A stretch of 64,000 bases of DNA from Hartmannibacter diazotrophicus (GCF_900231165.1 NZ_LT960614.1:1548550-1612549); one strand, 5' to 3'; numbered from the stretch's first letter, positions 44,971-53,711 are shown. Numbers and translations: made by a program. Notes: generated from the letters alone by a model not told the origin.

Positions 44971-46428
44971 ATGAGCAGCAAAGTCATCAAGGGCGGCACG
45001 GTCGTCACCGCTGACCTCACCTACAAGGCCGACGTGAAGATCAAGGGCGGCAAGATCGTCGAGATCGGCCCGAATCTGAAGGCCGACAAGGTTCTGGACG
45101 CAAAGGGCTGCTACGTGATGCCGGGCGGCATCGACCCCCATGTGCATCTCGAAATGCCCTTCATGGGCACCTATTCGGCGGACAATTTCGAGAGCGGCAC
45201 GCGCGCGGCGCTTTCGGGCGGTACGACGATGGTCGTGGACTTCTGCCTGCCCGATCCCGGCCAGTCGCTGCTCGATGCCCTGAAGCGCTGGGACAACAAG
45301 ACGAGCCTTGCCGCCTGCGATTACTCCTTCCACATGGCGGTGACCTGGTGGAGCGAGCAGGTCTTCAACGAGATGGCCGACGTCGTGAAGCGCGGCATCA
45401 CGTCCTTCAAGCACTTCATGGCCTACAAGGGCGCCCTGATGGTGAACGACGACGAGATGTTCGCCTCGTTCCAGCGCTGCGCCGCGCTTGGGGCGATCCC
45501 GTTCGTTCATGCGGAAAACGGCGACGTCGTCGCCAGCCTTCAGGAACGGCTGATGGCCGAGGGCAACACCGGCCCCGAGGCGCACGCCTATTCTCGCCCG
45601 CCGGAAGTGGAAGGCGAGGCGACCAACCGCGCGATCATGATCGCCGACATGGCCGGCGTTCCTGTCTACATCGTCCACACCTCCTGCGAGGAGGCGCACG
45701 AGGCGATCCGCCGTGCCCGCCAGAAGGGCCAGCGCGTCTACGGCGAGCCACTGATCCAGCATCTGACGCTGGACGAGAGCGAATACGCCAATCCTGACTG
45801 GGATCACGCCGCCCGCCGTGTGATGTCGCCGCCCTTCCGTGACAAGCGCCATCAGGACAGCCTCTGGGCCGGCCTGCAGGCGGGCTCGCTCAGCGTCGTC
45901 GCCACCGACCATTGCGCCTTCACCACCGAGCAGAAGCGCTTCGGGCTTGGCGATTTCCGCAAGATCCCGAACGGTACAGGCGGGCTTGAGGATCGCATTC
46001 CGATGCTCTGGACCTATGGCGTTTCGACCGGTCGTCTGACCATGAACGAGTTCGTGGCCGTCACCTCGACAAACATCGCCAAGATCTTGAATCTCTACCC
46101 GAAAAAGGGCGCGATCCTCGTCGGCGCCGATGCCGATATCGTCGTGCTCGACCCGAAGAAGGGCAAGACGATCACGGCCGCGAAGCAGCAGTCGGCCATC
46201 GACTACAACGTCTTCGAGGGCAAGGAGGTCATGGGCCTGCCGCGCTTCACGCTGACCCGGGGCAAGGTCGCCGTCGAGGACGGCACCGTGAAGGCGGAAA
46301 CGGGGCACGGCGAATTCGTCGCCCGCGAGCCGAACATGCCGGTCAATGCCGCGCTTTCCAAGTGGAAGGACCTCGTCGCGCCGCGCCCGATCGTCCGCGA
46401 TCCCAAGATGATGCCGGCGGGCGTGTGA
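44971..46428 (+). CDS. hydA: Dihydropyrimidinase
   Basis: A 485-residue amidohydrolase opening dihydrouracil and dihydrothymine to N-carbamoyl-beta-amino acids. GGIDPHVHLEMPFMG gives the HxH zinc ligands, FKHFMAYKGALMV the carboxylated-lysine region, and VHAENGD, VHTSCEEAH and VATDHCAF the remaining metal and substrate residues. Length and motifs match dihydropyrimidinase/D-hydantoinase rather than dihydroorotase or allantoinase. It lies in an operon with the amidohydrolase upstream and the Nudix and ABC genes downstream. Confidence 0.95.
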   Translation: MSSKVIKGGTVVTADLTYKADVKIKGGKIVEIGPNLKADKVLDAKGCYVMPGGIDPHVHLEMPFMGTYSADNFESGTRAALSGGTTMVVDFCLPDPGQSLLDALKRWDNKTSLAACDYSFHMAVTWWSEQVFNEMADVVKRGITSFKHFMAYKGALMVNDDEMFASFQRCAALGAIPFVHAENGDVVASLQERLMAEGNTGPEAHAYSRPPEVEGEATNRAIMIADMAGVPVYIVHTSCEEAHEAIRRARQKGQRVYGEPLIQHLTLDESEYANPDWDHAARRVMSPPFRDKRHQDSLWAGLQAGSLSVVATDHCAFTTEQKRFGLGDFRKIPNGTGGLEDRIPMLWTYGVSTGRLTMNEFVAVTSTNIAKILNLYPKKGAILVGADADIVVLDPKKGKTITAAKQQSAIDYNVFEGKEVMGLPRFTLTRGKVAVEDGTVKAETGHGEFVAREPNMPVNAALSKWKDLVAPRPIVRDPKMMPAGV

Positions 46429-46441
46429 GGGCAGACGGGAA

Positions 46442-46864
46442 ATGAGCGCGGGGGCGATCCACATCGCGGCGTCGGTCTTGCGCGACGGGGAGGGCAGGAT
46501 GCTCCTCGTCCGCAAGAAGGGCACGACGGCCTTCATGCAGCCGGGCGGCAAGATCGAGCCCGGCGAGCGGCCGATCGACGCCTTGCGCCGCGAGCTGACG
46601 GAAGAGCTTGGTCTCAGCCTTGGCGAGGAGAGCTTTGCCTATCTCGGCGCCTTCCGCGCACCCGCCGCCAACGAGGAGGGTCGGGAAGTAGCGGCGGAGG
46701 TCTTCGTTGCGGAATGGTCGGGCGAGGTCGAGGCGCAGGCCGAGATCGCTGAATTGCGCTGGCACGTGCCCGGTGCGGCGGACAGCATCGCGCTTGCCCC
46801 GCTGACGGAACACGAAATCATCCCGGCGCTGGCACGGCGTGATCTGGCCGGGAGCGCATCGTGA
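46442..46864 (+). CDS. Nudix hydrolase
   Basis: A 140-residue protein with a complete Nudix box, GGKIEPGERPIDALRRELTEELGL (consensus Gx5Ex7REUXEEXGU, nt about 46546-46617). It hydrolyses a nucleoside diphosphate linked to another group; the substrate is unknown. It sits 13 nt after hydA and its last codon overlaps the GTG of the ABC ATPase, so it is firmly in the pyrimidine operon. A role in cleaning modified or salvage pyrimidine nucleotides is a guess. Confidence 0.88.
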   Translation: MSAGAIHIAASVLRDGEGRMLLVRKKGTTAFMQPGGKIEPGERPIDALRRELTEELGLSLGEESFAYLGAFRAPAANEEGREVAAEVFVAEWSGEVEAQAEIAELRWHVPGAADSIALAPLTEHEIIPALARRDLAGSAS

Positions 46865-47640
46865 CCTCCGTCATCTCCGTCAGCGACCTGTCGCTCACCT
46901 TCGAGACGAACGATGGCCCGGTTCACGCGCTGTCGAAGATCGACCTTGAGGTCGAGAAGGGCGACTTCGTCTCCTTCATCGGCCCGTCCGGCTGCGGCAA
47001 GACCACGCTCCTGCGCGTCATCGCCGACCTGGAACAACCGACGTCCGGCAATATCTCGGTCAACGGCACGAGCCCGGAGAACGCGCGCAAGGATCGCGCC
47101 TACGGCTATGTCTTCCAGGCCGCGGGGCTCTATCCCTGGCGTACGATCGCCAAGAACGTTGCCCTGCCGCTGGAGATCATGGGCCTTTCAAGGCAGGAGC
47201 AGGAACGCCGTATCAGGAAGAACCTCGAACTCGTCAATCTCGCCGGCTTCGAGAAGAAATACCCCTGGCAGCTCTCCGGCGGCATGCAGCAGCGCGCCTC
47301 GATTGCCCGCGCTCTGGCGCTGGAGCCCGACCTCCTGCTGATGGACGAACCCTTCGGTGCACTCGACGAGATCGTCCGCGACCATCTCAACGAGCAGCTT
47401 CTCGACCTTTGGGCGAAGACCGAAAAGACAGTGGTCTTCGTCACCCACTCGATCCCGGAAGCGGTCTATCTTTCCACCAAGATCGTGGTGATGAGCCCGC
47501 GCCCCGGCCGGATCGAGGATGTTATCGTCTCCGATCTGCCGCGCGAACGCCCGCTCGATATCCGCGAAACACCGGAATTTCTCAGCCTCGCCCACCGCGT
47601 GCGGGAGGGATTGAGGGCAGGGCACTCCTATGAGGATTGA
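46861..47640 (+). CDS. ABC transporter ATPase (nitrate/sulfonate/taurine/pyrimidine class)
   Basis: A 259-residue ATPase. Walker A is GPSGCGKTT (about residues 41-49), signature LSGGMQQR, Walker B LLLMDEP and switch VTHSIPEAVYL. It belongs to the SsuB/TauB/ThiZ group. GTG start overlapping the Nudix stop (GTGA). With the two permeases and the binding protein downstream it forms an importer, probably for pyrimidines or their breakdown products. A convergent cupin gene is wedged between it and the first permease. Confidence 0.93.
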   Translation: MTSVISVSDLSLTFETNDGPVHALSKIDLEVEKGDFVSFIGPSGCGKTTLLRVIADLEQPTSGNISVNGTSPENARKDRAYGYVFQAAGLYPWRTIAKNVALPLEIMGLSRQEQERRIRKNLELVNLAGFEKKYPWQLSGGMQQRASIARALALEPDLLLMDEPFGALDEIVRDHLNEQLLDLWAKTEKTVVFVTHSIPEAVYLSTKIVVMSPRPGRIEDVIVSDLPRERPLDIRETPEFLSLAHRVREGLRAGHSYED

Positions 47641-47647
47641 TCCCGCC

Positions 47648-48046
47648 TCAGACCGTCACGGCGCCATCGAGCTCGGGCAGAAGCACGACGCTTTCCTGCT
47701 CGTTGGGGTCGGTGCGGGCGATCACCGCGACGGCGGGCTTGTCGGAAAGGTTGGCGGGCAGGTGCGGCACGCCGGCGGGGATGTAGAACATGTCTCCGGC
47801 CTTGACGACGATATGCTCCTTGAGGCCCTCGCCGTACCAGGTGTGCGCCTCGCCGGCGAGCATGTAGATCGCGGTCTCGTGGCTCTCGTGCATGTGGGCC
47901 CTGGCGCGTCCGCCCGGCGGAATTTCCAGGAGATGCATGCAGATGCCCTTCGCGCCGACCGACTGGGCGGTGATGCCCTCGATATAGTCGAACCCCTGCT
48001 TGCCGGCGTAGGTGCCTTCGGGGCGGATCAGGCGGCATTCGGCCAT
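47648..48046 (-). CDS. Cupin-domain protein on the opposite strand inside the ABC operon
   Basis: A 132-residue cupin: IPPGGRARAHMHESHETAIYMLAGEAHTWYG is motif 1 with histidine ligands, and GDMFYIPAGVPHLPANLS is motif 2. The start MAECRLIR is chosen for GGGAG 8 nt upstream; a GTG three codons earlier is possible. It reads against the transporter genes, 7 nt from the ATPase stop and 59 nt from the permease start. Function is unknown; similar cupins accompany catabolic operons. Confidence 0.85.
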   Translation of the reverse strand: MAECRLIRPEGTYAGKQGFDYIEGITAQSVGAKGICMHLLEIPPGGRARAHMHESHETAIYMLAGEAHTWYGEGLKEHIVVKAGDMFYIPAGVPHLPANLSDKPAVAVIARTDPNEQESVVLLPELDGAVTV

Positions 48047-48105
48047 TGCAGTCACTCCCTCAACGACGCACCACTTCGCCCGGTGCAGGCGGAAGGCAGT
48101 GTGTC

Positions 48106-49026
48106 ATGAGCGCCGCGACTGCCGTCAAGCCTCTCGGCGCTCGAAAGGCGCCGGCATTTCTTCACAATGTCGTGCCGGTTCTGGTGGTCGCCGCCGCGAT
48201 CGTCGCGCTCTGGTACGTCGGCGCCGTCCTGCTCAACGCGCCGCAACAGCGCGATGCTTTCGAGCGCGCCGGCAACAGCACCTACACCGCCGCCGAACTG
48301 GTCGAGGCGACCCTGAACCAGAAACGGCCCGTGCTGCCGTCGCCGCACCAGGTCGCCGAGGACTTCTGGACCTCGACGGTCCTGACGAGCCCGACGTCGA
48401 AACGCAGCCTCGTCTACCATGGCTGGGTCACGCTTTCGTCCACGCTGCTCGGCTTTGCCGCTGGCACCCTGTTCGGCGTCGCGCTGGCGATCCTCATCGT
48501 CCACAGCGCGGTGATGGACAAGTCGCTGATGCCCTGGATCATCGCCTCGCAGACGATCCCGATTTTGGCCATCGCGCCAATGATCATCGTCGTCCTCAAT
48601 GCCGTCGGCATCACCGGATTGCTGCCCAAGGCGCTGATCTCGATGTATCTGTCCTTCTTCCCCGTGACCGTCGGCATGGTGAAGGGGCTGCGCGCGCCGG
48701 ATGTGATCAACCTCGACCTGATGCGCACCTATTCGGCGACGCAGCCGCAGGTGCTCTGGAAGCTGCGCCTGCCGTCCTCCGTGCCCTTCCTCTTCACGTC
48801 CATGAAGGTGGCGATCGCCGCCTCCCTTGTCGGCGCCATCGTCGGCGAACTGCCGACCGGCGTCGTGGCGGGCCTCGGCGCAAGGCTCCTCAGCGGCTCC
48901 TACTATGGCCAGACCGTGCAGATATGGTCGGCGCTCGTCGCCGCGTCGCTTCTGGCGGCGGCCCTCGTCGCGCTCGTCTCGCTGGCCGAAAAGATCGTGC
49001 TCGCCCGCATGGGGGCAAGGCCATGA
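48106..49026 (+). CDS. ABC transporter permease, first subunit
   Basis: A 306-residue inner-membrane protein with six or seven hydrophobic segments. The BPD_transp_1 EAA-type loop is RTYSATQPQVLWKLRLPSSVPFLF. The N-terminal region has a periplasmic insertion (about residues 50-100) not seen in the partner. GGAAGG precedes the ATG; an earlier in-frame start overlaps the antisense cupin gene. It overlaps the second permease by 4 nt (ATGA). Confidence 0.9.
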   Translation: MSAATAVKPLGARKAPAFLHNVVPVLVVAAAIVALWYVGAVLLNAPQQRDAFERAGNSTYTAAELVEATLNQKRPVLPSPHQVAEDFWTSTVLTSPTSKRSLVYHGWVTLSSTLLGFAAGTLFGVALAILIVHSAVMDKSLMPWIIASQTIPILAIAPMIIVVLNAVGITGLLPKALISMYLSFFPVTVGMVKGLRAPDVINLDLMRTYSATQPQVLWKLRLPSSVPFLFTSMKVAIAASLVGAIVGELPTGVVAGLGARLLSGSYYGQTVQIWSALVAASLLAAALVALVSLAEKIVLARMGARP

Positions 49027-49880
49027 TCACGCTTCTCCAGATCGTCCTGCTCATCGCGGTCGGGACCGCCGTCAACGTGAAGCTTGCCAGATTGCGCCCT
49101 GCTTCGCAGACGCTTGCCCGCCTGCGCGACCTTGCCGTGCCGATGATTTTCGGCCTGACGATCCTTGCCGTCTGGCAGGTCGCGGTCACCGGCTTCGGCA
49201 TTCCGTCCGTTCTGCTGCCGGCGCCGAGCGCGATCTGGGGCAAGATCACGACGGAATATCCGACGCTCTGGCTCGACTTCGCCCAGACCTTCCTGCAGGG
49301 CGCGCTCACCGGCTACGCCATTGGCTGCGGCGCGGGCTTCCTGGTCGCGCTCCTCGTCGACCGGGTCGATTTCCTGAAGCGCGGCCTGCTGCCGATCGGC
49401 AATCTCGTCTCAGCCCTGCCAATCGTCGGCGTCGCGCCGATCATGGTCATGTGGTTCGGCTTCGGCGTCGCTTCGAAGGCGGCCGTCGTCGTGATCATGA
49501 CCTTCTTTCCGATGCTGGTGAACACGGTCGCCGGGCTCAACGCCTCCGGGAAGATGGAGCGCGACCTCATGCGCACCTACGCGGCAAGCCACGGCCAGTT
49601 CCTAACGAAACTGCGGCTTCCAGCGGCAATGCCCTTCATTTTCAACGCCCTGAAGATCAACTCGACGCTGGCCCTGATCGGTGCCATCGTCGCCGAATTC
49701 TTCGGCTCGCCCGTGGTCGGCATGGGCTTTCGCATTTCCACCGAAGTCGGCCGCCTCGCCATCGACATGGTTTGGGCGGAGATCGCCGTCGCGGCGCTGG
49801 CCGGCTCGCTTTTCTATGCGCTCGTGAGCCTCGTGGAACGGCTCACGACATTCTGGCATCCGTCCTTCCGGGCACGATAA
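49023..49880 (+). CDS. ABC transporter permease, second subunit
   Basis: A 285-residue inner-membrane permease of the SsuC/TauC/ThiX class. The EAA loop is RTYAASHGQFLTKLRLPAAMPFIF, closely resembling the partner subunit, so the channel is a heterodimer. IPSVLLPAPSAIWGKI and ALPIVGVAPIMVMWFGFG are typical. It overlaps the first permease by 4 nt and is followed 28 nt later by the binding protein. Confidence 0.92.
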   Translation: MITLLQIVLLIAVGTAVNVKLARLRPASQTLARLRDLAVPMIFGLTILAVWQVAVTGFGIPSVLLPAPSAIWGKITTEYPTLWLDFAQTFLQGALTGYAIGCGAGFLVALLVDRVDFLKRGLLPIGNLVSALPIVGVAPIMVMWFGFGVASKAAVVVIMTFFPMLVNTVAGLNASGKMERDLMRTYAASHGQFLTKLRLPAAMPFIFNALKINSTLALIGAIVAEFFGSPVVGMGFRISTEVGRLAIDMVWAEIAVAALAGSLFYALVSLVERLTTFWHPSFRAR

Positions 49881-49908
49881 GGGCGGTCATACAAAAAAGG
49901 GGAATGGC

Positions 49909-50892
49909 ATGAAGAAGATGATTGGAGCGGTTGCCGGCGTGGCCGCCATGCTGATGGCGGGCTCGGCTCTGGCTGCGGACAGCGTGACGCTGCAGCTCAA
50001 ATGGGTGACCCAGGCCCAGTTCGACGGCTATTACGTCGCCAAGGCCAAGGGCTACTATGACGAGGCGGGCCTCGACGTCACCCTGAAGCCCGGCGGCCCG
50101 GACATCGCGCCCGAGCAGGTGATCGCCGGCGGCGGCGCCGACGTCATCGTCGACTGGATCGCGGCCGCCCTGTCGGCGCGCGACAAGGGCCTGCCGCTGG
50201 TCAACATTGCCCAGCCCTTCGCCCATTCCGGCCTGATGCTGACCTGCCTGAAATCGAGCGGCATCAAGACGTCGGAAGACTTCAAGGGCAAGACGCTCGG
50301 CGTCTGGTTCTTCGGCAACGAACTGCCCTTCTACGCCTGGATGAAGCAGCTTGGCCTTCCGACCGAGGGCGGTGCAGACGGCGTCACCGTCATCAAGCAG
50401 GCCTTCAACGTCGATCCGCTGCTCCAGAAGCAGGCCGACTGCATCTCGACGATGAACTACAACGAGTACAATCAGGTTCTGGAAGCCGGCATTCCGGCCG
50501 ATGACCTCGTCGTCTTCAAGTATGACGACGTCGGCGTCTCGCTGCTTGAGGACGGTCTCTATGTGATGGAGGACAGCCTCAAGGACCCGGCTTTCGTCGA
50601 CAAGATGGCCAAGTTCGTGAAAGCCTCCATGAAGGGCTTCGACTATGCCGCCGCCAATCCGGAAGAGGCTGCCGAGATCATTCTCGACAATGACGACACC
50701 GGCGCCCAGACGATGGAGCACCAGGTCTCCATGGCCAAGGAGATCGCCAAGCTGACCGAAGGCTCCGACGGCACGCTCGACATGGGCAAATACGAGCAGA
50801 GCGTGAAGATCCTGCTCGATGCCGGCGTGATCTCGAAGGAGCCGGAAGGCGCCTATACGACGGCGGTCACCGACAAGGCGAAAGCCATGTGA
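49909..50892 (+). CDS. ABC transporter substrate-binding protein (NMT1/THI5-like)
   Basis: A 327-residue periplasmic protein with signal peptide MKKMIGAVAGVAAMLMAGSALAA. The NMT1/THI5 family shows in LQLKWVTQAQFDGYYVAKAKGYYDEAGLDVTL, SGLMLTCLKSSGIKTSEDFKGKTLGVWFFGNE and NYNEYNQVLEAGI. Relatives bind hydroxymethylpyrimidine precursors of thiamine or other pyrimidines. In this cluster a pyrimidine or ureide ligand is likely but not shown. It is the last gene of the operon. AAAAGGGGAATGGC precedes the ATG. Confidence 0.92.
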   Translation: MKKMIGAVAGVAAMLMAGSALAADSVTLQLKWVTQAQFDGYYVAKAKGYYDEAGLDVTLKPGGPDIAPEQVIAGGGADVIVDWIAAALSARDKGLPLVNIAQPFAHSGLMLTCLKSSGIKTSEDFKGKTLGVWFFGNELPFYAWMKQLGLPTEGGADGVTVIKQAFNVDPLLQKQADCISTMNYNEYNQVLEAGIPADDLVVFKYDDVGVSLLEDGLYVMEDSLKDPAFVDKMAKFVKASMKGFDYAAANPEEAAEIILDNDDTGAQTMEHQVSMAKEIAKLTEGSDGTLDMGKYEQSVKILLDAGVISKEPEGAYTTAVTDKAKAM

Positions 50893-50920
50893 TCCTTGTC
50901 CGAAGGATCGTGAAACCGGG

Positions 50921-50948
50921 AAGGCCTCGCCATCGGCGGGGCCTTCTT
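50921..50948 (+). terminator. Terminator of the pyrimidine ABC operon
   Basis: AAGGCCTCGCC and GGCGGGGCCTT pair (11 bp with one G-T pair) around a 3-nt loop, followed by CTTCG. A second small hairpin GATCCTT...AAGGATC (50891-50909) lies just upstream. Confidence 0.65.
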
Positions 50949-51040
50949 CGCGTCTGGCCATCACTTTCCGTTGAGAGGCATTTCACGTTGCCCCAGGCGC
51001 TGCTAGCGTCGTGGAAGCAGGTCTTGTCAGGGGAGGGGGC

Positions 51041-51511
51041 ATGACGTCCAGACGCACGATCACCCGGCGAAAGGCGATGGCGACGGCCGCAGGCGGTTTG
51101 GCTGCCATCTCCGCCATCCCCGTTCCGGCGTTTGCCCGCCTTGAGGGACCGACCCTCGACGAGGAGATCGAAGCCTTCGCCAAGGGTGCGACGCCCCGCA
51201 GCGCCGGCCTCAGCCTCGGGATCGAGGACGTCGTCGAGGACGGCTACAACGTGCCTGTCACGATCGACCTGGACCATTCCCCGCTGGGCGGCGTCCGGCT
51301 GGAAGAGTTCGTCCTGCTGGCGCCGGAAAATCCGCGCATCCAGGTCGCTCTGTGCGGTTTTTCCCGGCTTTCGGGGTCGCCGCGTGTCGAGACCCGCGTC
51401 CGCCTTGCCAAATCGCAGACCGTGACCGCGCTCGCCCGGTTGTCGGACGGCACGGTCCTTCGCGCCGACCGGGCCGTGACGGTCATCGTCGGCGGCTGCG
51501 ACATCCCATGA
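51041..51511 (+). CDS. soxY: SoxY-like thiosulfate-oxidation carrier protein
   Basis: A 156-residue secreted protein with a Tat-like N-terminus (MTSRRTITRRKAMATAAGG). The SoxY Ig-like fold shows in VPVTIDLDHSPLGGVRLEEFVLLAPENP and in the C-terminal VIVGGCDIP. SoxY carries sulfur intermediates on a cysteine in a C-terminal GGCG(G) swinging arm; here the arm reads GGCDIP, keeping the cysteine with a different tail. The start MTSRRT is chosen for the GGGGAGGGGGC upstream. It overlaps soxZ by 4 nt (ATGA). Confidence 0.88.
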   Translation: MTSRRTITRRKAMATAAGGLAAISAIPVPAFARLEGPTLDEEIEAFAKGATPRSAGLSLGIEDVVEDGYNVPVTIDLDHSPLGGVRLEEFVLLAPENPRIQVALCGFSRLSGSPRVETRVRLAKSQTVTALARLSDGTVLRADRAVTVIVGGCDIP

Positions 51512-51828
51512 CGGCCCGCGTCAGGCTTCCCGACACCATCACGGCCGGCGAGAGTTTTCCGATCCGCACCCTGATCAGCCATCCGATGGAAACGGGCTTT
51601 CGCCGCGATTCCCGGACGGGCGAGCGCATCCCGCGCCGGATCATCCACCGTTTCGAGTGCAGCTTTGACGGCGAGACGGTCTTCACCTGCGACCTCGGGC
51701 CGTCAATGGCCGCCAATCCCTATCTTGAGTTCGAGGCGCGGATCGAACACGGCGGCACCTTCCGCTTCGTCTGGGTCGAGGACGGAGGCGGCGAGTTCAT
51801 GGTGGAACGACCGGTCGCGCCGTCCTGA
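51508..51828 (+). CDS. soxZ: SoxZ, partner of SoxY
   Basis: A 106-residue protein without a signal peptide, as usual for SoxZ, which is exported with SoxY. MTARVRLPDTITAGESFPIRTLISHPMETGFRRDS and IPRRIIHRFEC are close to the family pattern, and the C-terminus FRFVWVEDGGGEF fits too. SoxYZ is the sulfur-binding heterodimer of periplasmic thiosulfate oxidation. No soxXAB or soxCD is present in the window. It is followed 132 nt later by a cytochrome gene. Confidence 0.92.
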   Translation: MTARVRLPDTITAGESFPIRTLISHPMETGFRRDSRTGERIPRRIIHRFECSFDGETVFTCDLGPSMAANPYLEFEARIEHGGTFRFVWVEDGGGEFMVERPVAPS

Positions 51829-51960
51829 TCTGGGAACCCTGCGGCGATTGGCATGACCGGTCCTGTTACCGCTGCGCTCGAAATACGCTAGGCTCTGGAG
51901 AACAAGAGGGCGCGGTGCATCGAAGCGCACCACAAGAGAGCGCCATGGGGAGGAAATGCG

Positions 51961-52278
51961 ATGTTCGCACGATCGGCCGGCGCGCTGGTGCTGGCGATGA
52001 CCATTGGCTGTTCCCAGGGCGCCGAGGCCGCCGATGCGCGGATCGACTATCTCGGCTCGACCTGCGCGACCTGCCACGCGGAAGCCGAAGGCGGCGCCAT
52101 CCGGTCTCTGAAAGGCGAGTCTCCGGCGGACATCCTCGCCGCGCTCAGGGGCTTTCGCGACAAGCCGGAGCCGAATGGCATCATGGCGGCGGTTGTCAGC
52201 GGCCTCGACGACAGGACGCTGTCGGATCTGGCCGACTATGTCGCGGCGACGGGCGGCGTGCCCCTCGCCAGCGAATGA
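51961..52278 (+). CDS. Small monohaem c-type cytochrome (FccA/SoxE-like)
   Basis: A 105-residue secreted cytochrome with signal peptide (MFARSAGALVLAMTIGCSQGAEA), haem motif CATCH near residue 36 and a probable methionine ligand in NGIMAAVVSGLDD. The last segment LSDLADYVAATGG is the class I helix. It precedes the FccB-like flavoprotein by 13 nt and is therefore likely its electron-accepting cytochrome subunit in a flavocytochrome c sulfide dehydrogenase. GGGGAGGAAATGCG precedes the ATG. Confidence 0.9.
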   Translation: MFARSAGALVLAMTIGCSQGAEAADARIDYLGSTCATCHAEAEGGAIRSLKGESPADILAALRGFRDKPEPNGIMAAVVSGLDDRTLSDLADYVAATGGVPLASE

Positions 52279-52291
52279 TCGGGGGGTGACG

Positions 52292-53575
52292 ATGCTGATC
52301 GACCGCAGAAACCTTCTCAAAGTTGCCGGGGCTGCCGCCGGAACGCTGGCGATGCCGGCAGTCCTGCGGGCGCAAACCCGGCCGCAGATCGTGATCGTCG
52401 GGGGTGGCGTTGCCGGCGCGACCTGCGCCCTGCAGCTTGCCCGCAGTCATCCCGGTGCCTTCTACATCACGCTGGTCGAGGAGGACACGCTCTACACGAC
52501 CTGCTTCTTCTCCAATCTCTATCTCGGCGGTCTCAGGGACTTCGAATCGCTGCGCCACAGCTATTCGGGCCTTCTCGACTACGACATCAACGTCATCAAC
52601 GAGCGGGCGCTGCTGGCTGACAGGGACAATAAGGTCGTCACGCTCATCAGTCGGACCCGTCTTGAATACGACCGTCTGGTGCTGGCGCCCGGCATCGATC
52701 TCAATTACGAAGCCGTTCCCGGATACACGCCCCGCGACGCCCGGCTGATGCCGCATGCCTGGAAGGCCGGCAGGCAGACGCAGTTGCTCAAGCAGCAGCT
52801 CGACTACGTCAAGGACGGCTCGACCATCCTCATTCTTGCGCCGCCGAACCCCTATCGCTGCCCGCCGGGGCCCTATGAGCGTGCGTCGATGATGGCGCGC
52901 ACGCTGAAGGCCACCGGTCGCGGCAACGCCAAGATCGTGATCCTCGACGCCAAGGAAAAATTCTCCAAGCAGGCGCTCTTCATGGAAGGCTGGGAATCCC
53001 GGTATCCCGGCATGATCGAATGGCTGCCGCCCTCGATCCATGGTGGCATAAGGATGCTCCATCCGGACCGTCTGGAGGTCGAAACCGACCTCGACACCTT
53101 CAAGGGCGCGCTCGTCAATGTCATCCCGCCCCAGCACGCGGGCGTCACCGCCTATGAATGGAATCTCGTCGACGAGGCGAGCGGCTGGTGCCCGGTCGAT
53201 CCGATGACGATGCGCTCGAAGCTGGACGAGTCGGTGTTCATTCTCGGCGACGCGGCGATCGCGGGCGACATGCCGAAATCCGCCTTCTCGGCCAACAGCC
53301 ACGCCAAGATCGCGGCGAGGGCGATTGCCTCCGACCTTCTCGGCACCCCCTCTGTGGTGCCGCGTTACTTCAACACCTGCTGGAGTTCGATCGACGAGAA
53401 TGACGCGGTGAAGGTCGGTGCGCTCTACGAGGCAACGCCCGAGACGATCACCACGCGCTCCAGCTTCATCAGCCAGCTGGGAGAAAGCGCCGAGGTTCGC
53501 AAGGCTGCTTTCGAGGAGAGCGAGGCCTGGTATCGGGCCATCGTCGCGGACATGCTTGGCAGCGCCGACATATAG
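52292..53575 (+). CDS. FccB/SoxF-like flavocytochrome c sulfide dehydrogenase flavoprotein
   Basis: A 427-residue protein with a Tat signal (DRRNLLKVAGAAAGTLAMPAV). The FAD site is IVIVGGGVAGATCALQLA (residues about 32-49), with LVEEDTLYTTCFFSNLYLGG providing the first redox cysteine region and APPNPYRCPPGPYERA the second. SVFILGDAAIAGDMPKSAFSANSHAK is the second FAD segment. It oxidises sulfide and passes electrons to the upstream cytochrome. Length and motifs match FccB/SoxF better than sulfide:quinone oxidoreductase. GGGGGGTGACG precedes the ATG. Confidence 0.9.
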   Translation: MLIDRRNLLKVAGAAAGTLAMPAVLRAQTRPQIVIVGGGVAGATCALQLARSHPGAFYITLVEEDTLYTTCFFSNLYLGGLRDFESLRHSYSGLLDYDINVINERALLADRDNKVVTLISRTRLEYDRLVLAPGIDLNYEAVPGYTPRDARLMPHAWKAGRQTQLLKQQLDYVKDGSTILILAPPNPYRCPPGPYERASMMARTLKATGRGNAKIVILDAKEKFSKQALFMEGWESRYPGMIEWLPPSIHGGIRMLHPDRLEVETDLDTFKGALVNVIPPQHAGVTAYEWNLVDEASGWCPVDPMTMRSKLDESVFILGDAAIAGDMPKSAFSANSHAKIAARAIASDLLGTPSVVPRYFNTCWSSIDENDAVKVGALYEATPETITTRSSFISQLGESAEVRKAAFEESEAWYRAIVADMLGSADI

Positions 53576-53649
53576 GGCGGTATGCGATCAGCGGTCCTCC
53601 GGGCGCCTTTTCAGGCCTCTCTGCTCTCCGGGCCTGGACTGCGGACTCC

Positions 53650-53682
53650 AAAAAAAGAAACCGGGCGCTGGGGCCCGGTTTC
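53650..53682 (-). terminator. Terminator of the cytochrome c gene (minus strand)
   Basis: A 10-bp perfect stem GAAACCGGGC / GCCCGGTTTC with a 6-nt loop. On the minus strand it is followed by seven T, 30 nt after the stop of the cytochrome gene. Confidence 0.88.
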
Positions 53683-53711
53683 CGAAACGTCCGACGATGT
53701 CGAAGACGCGC

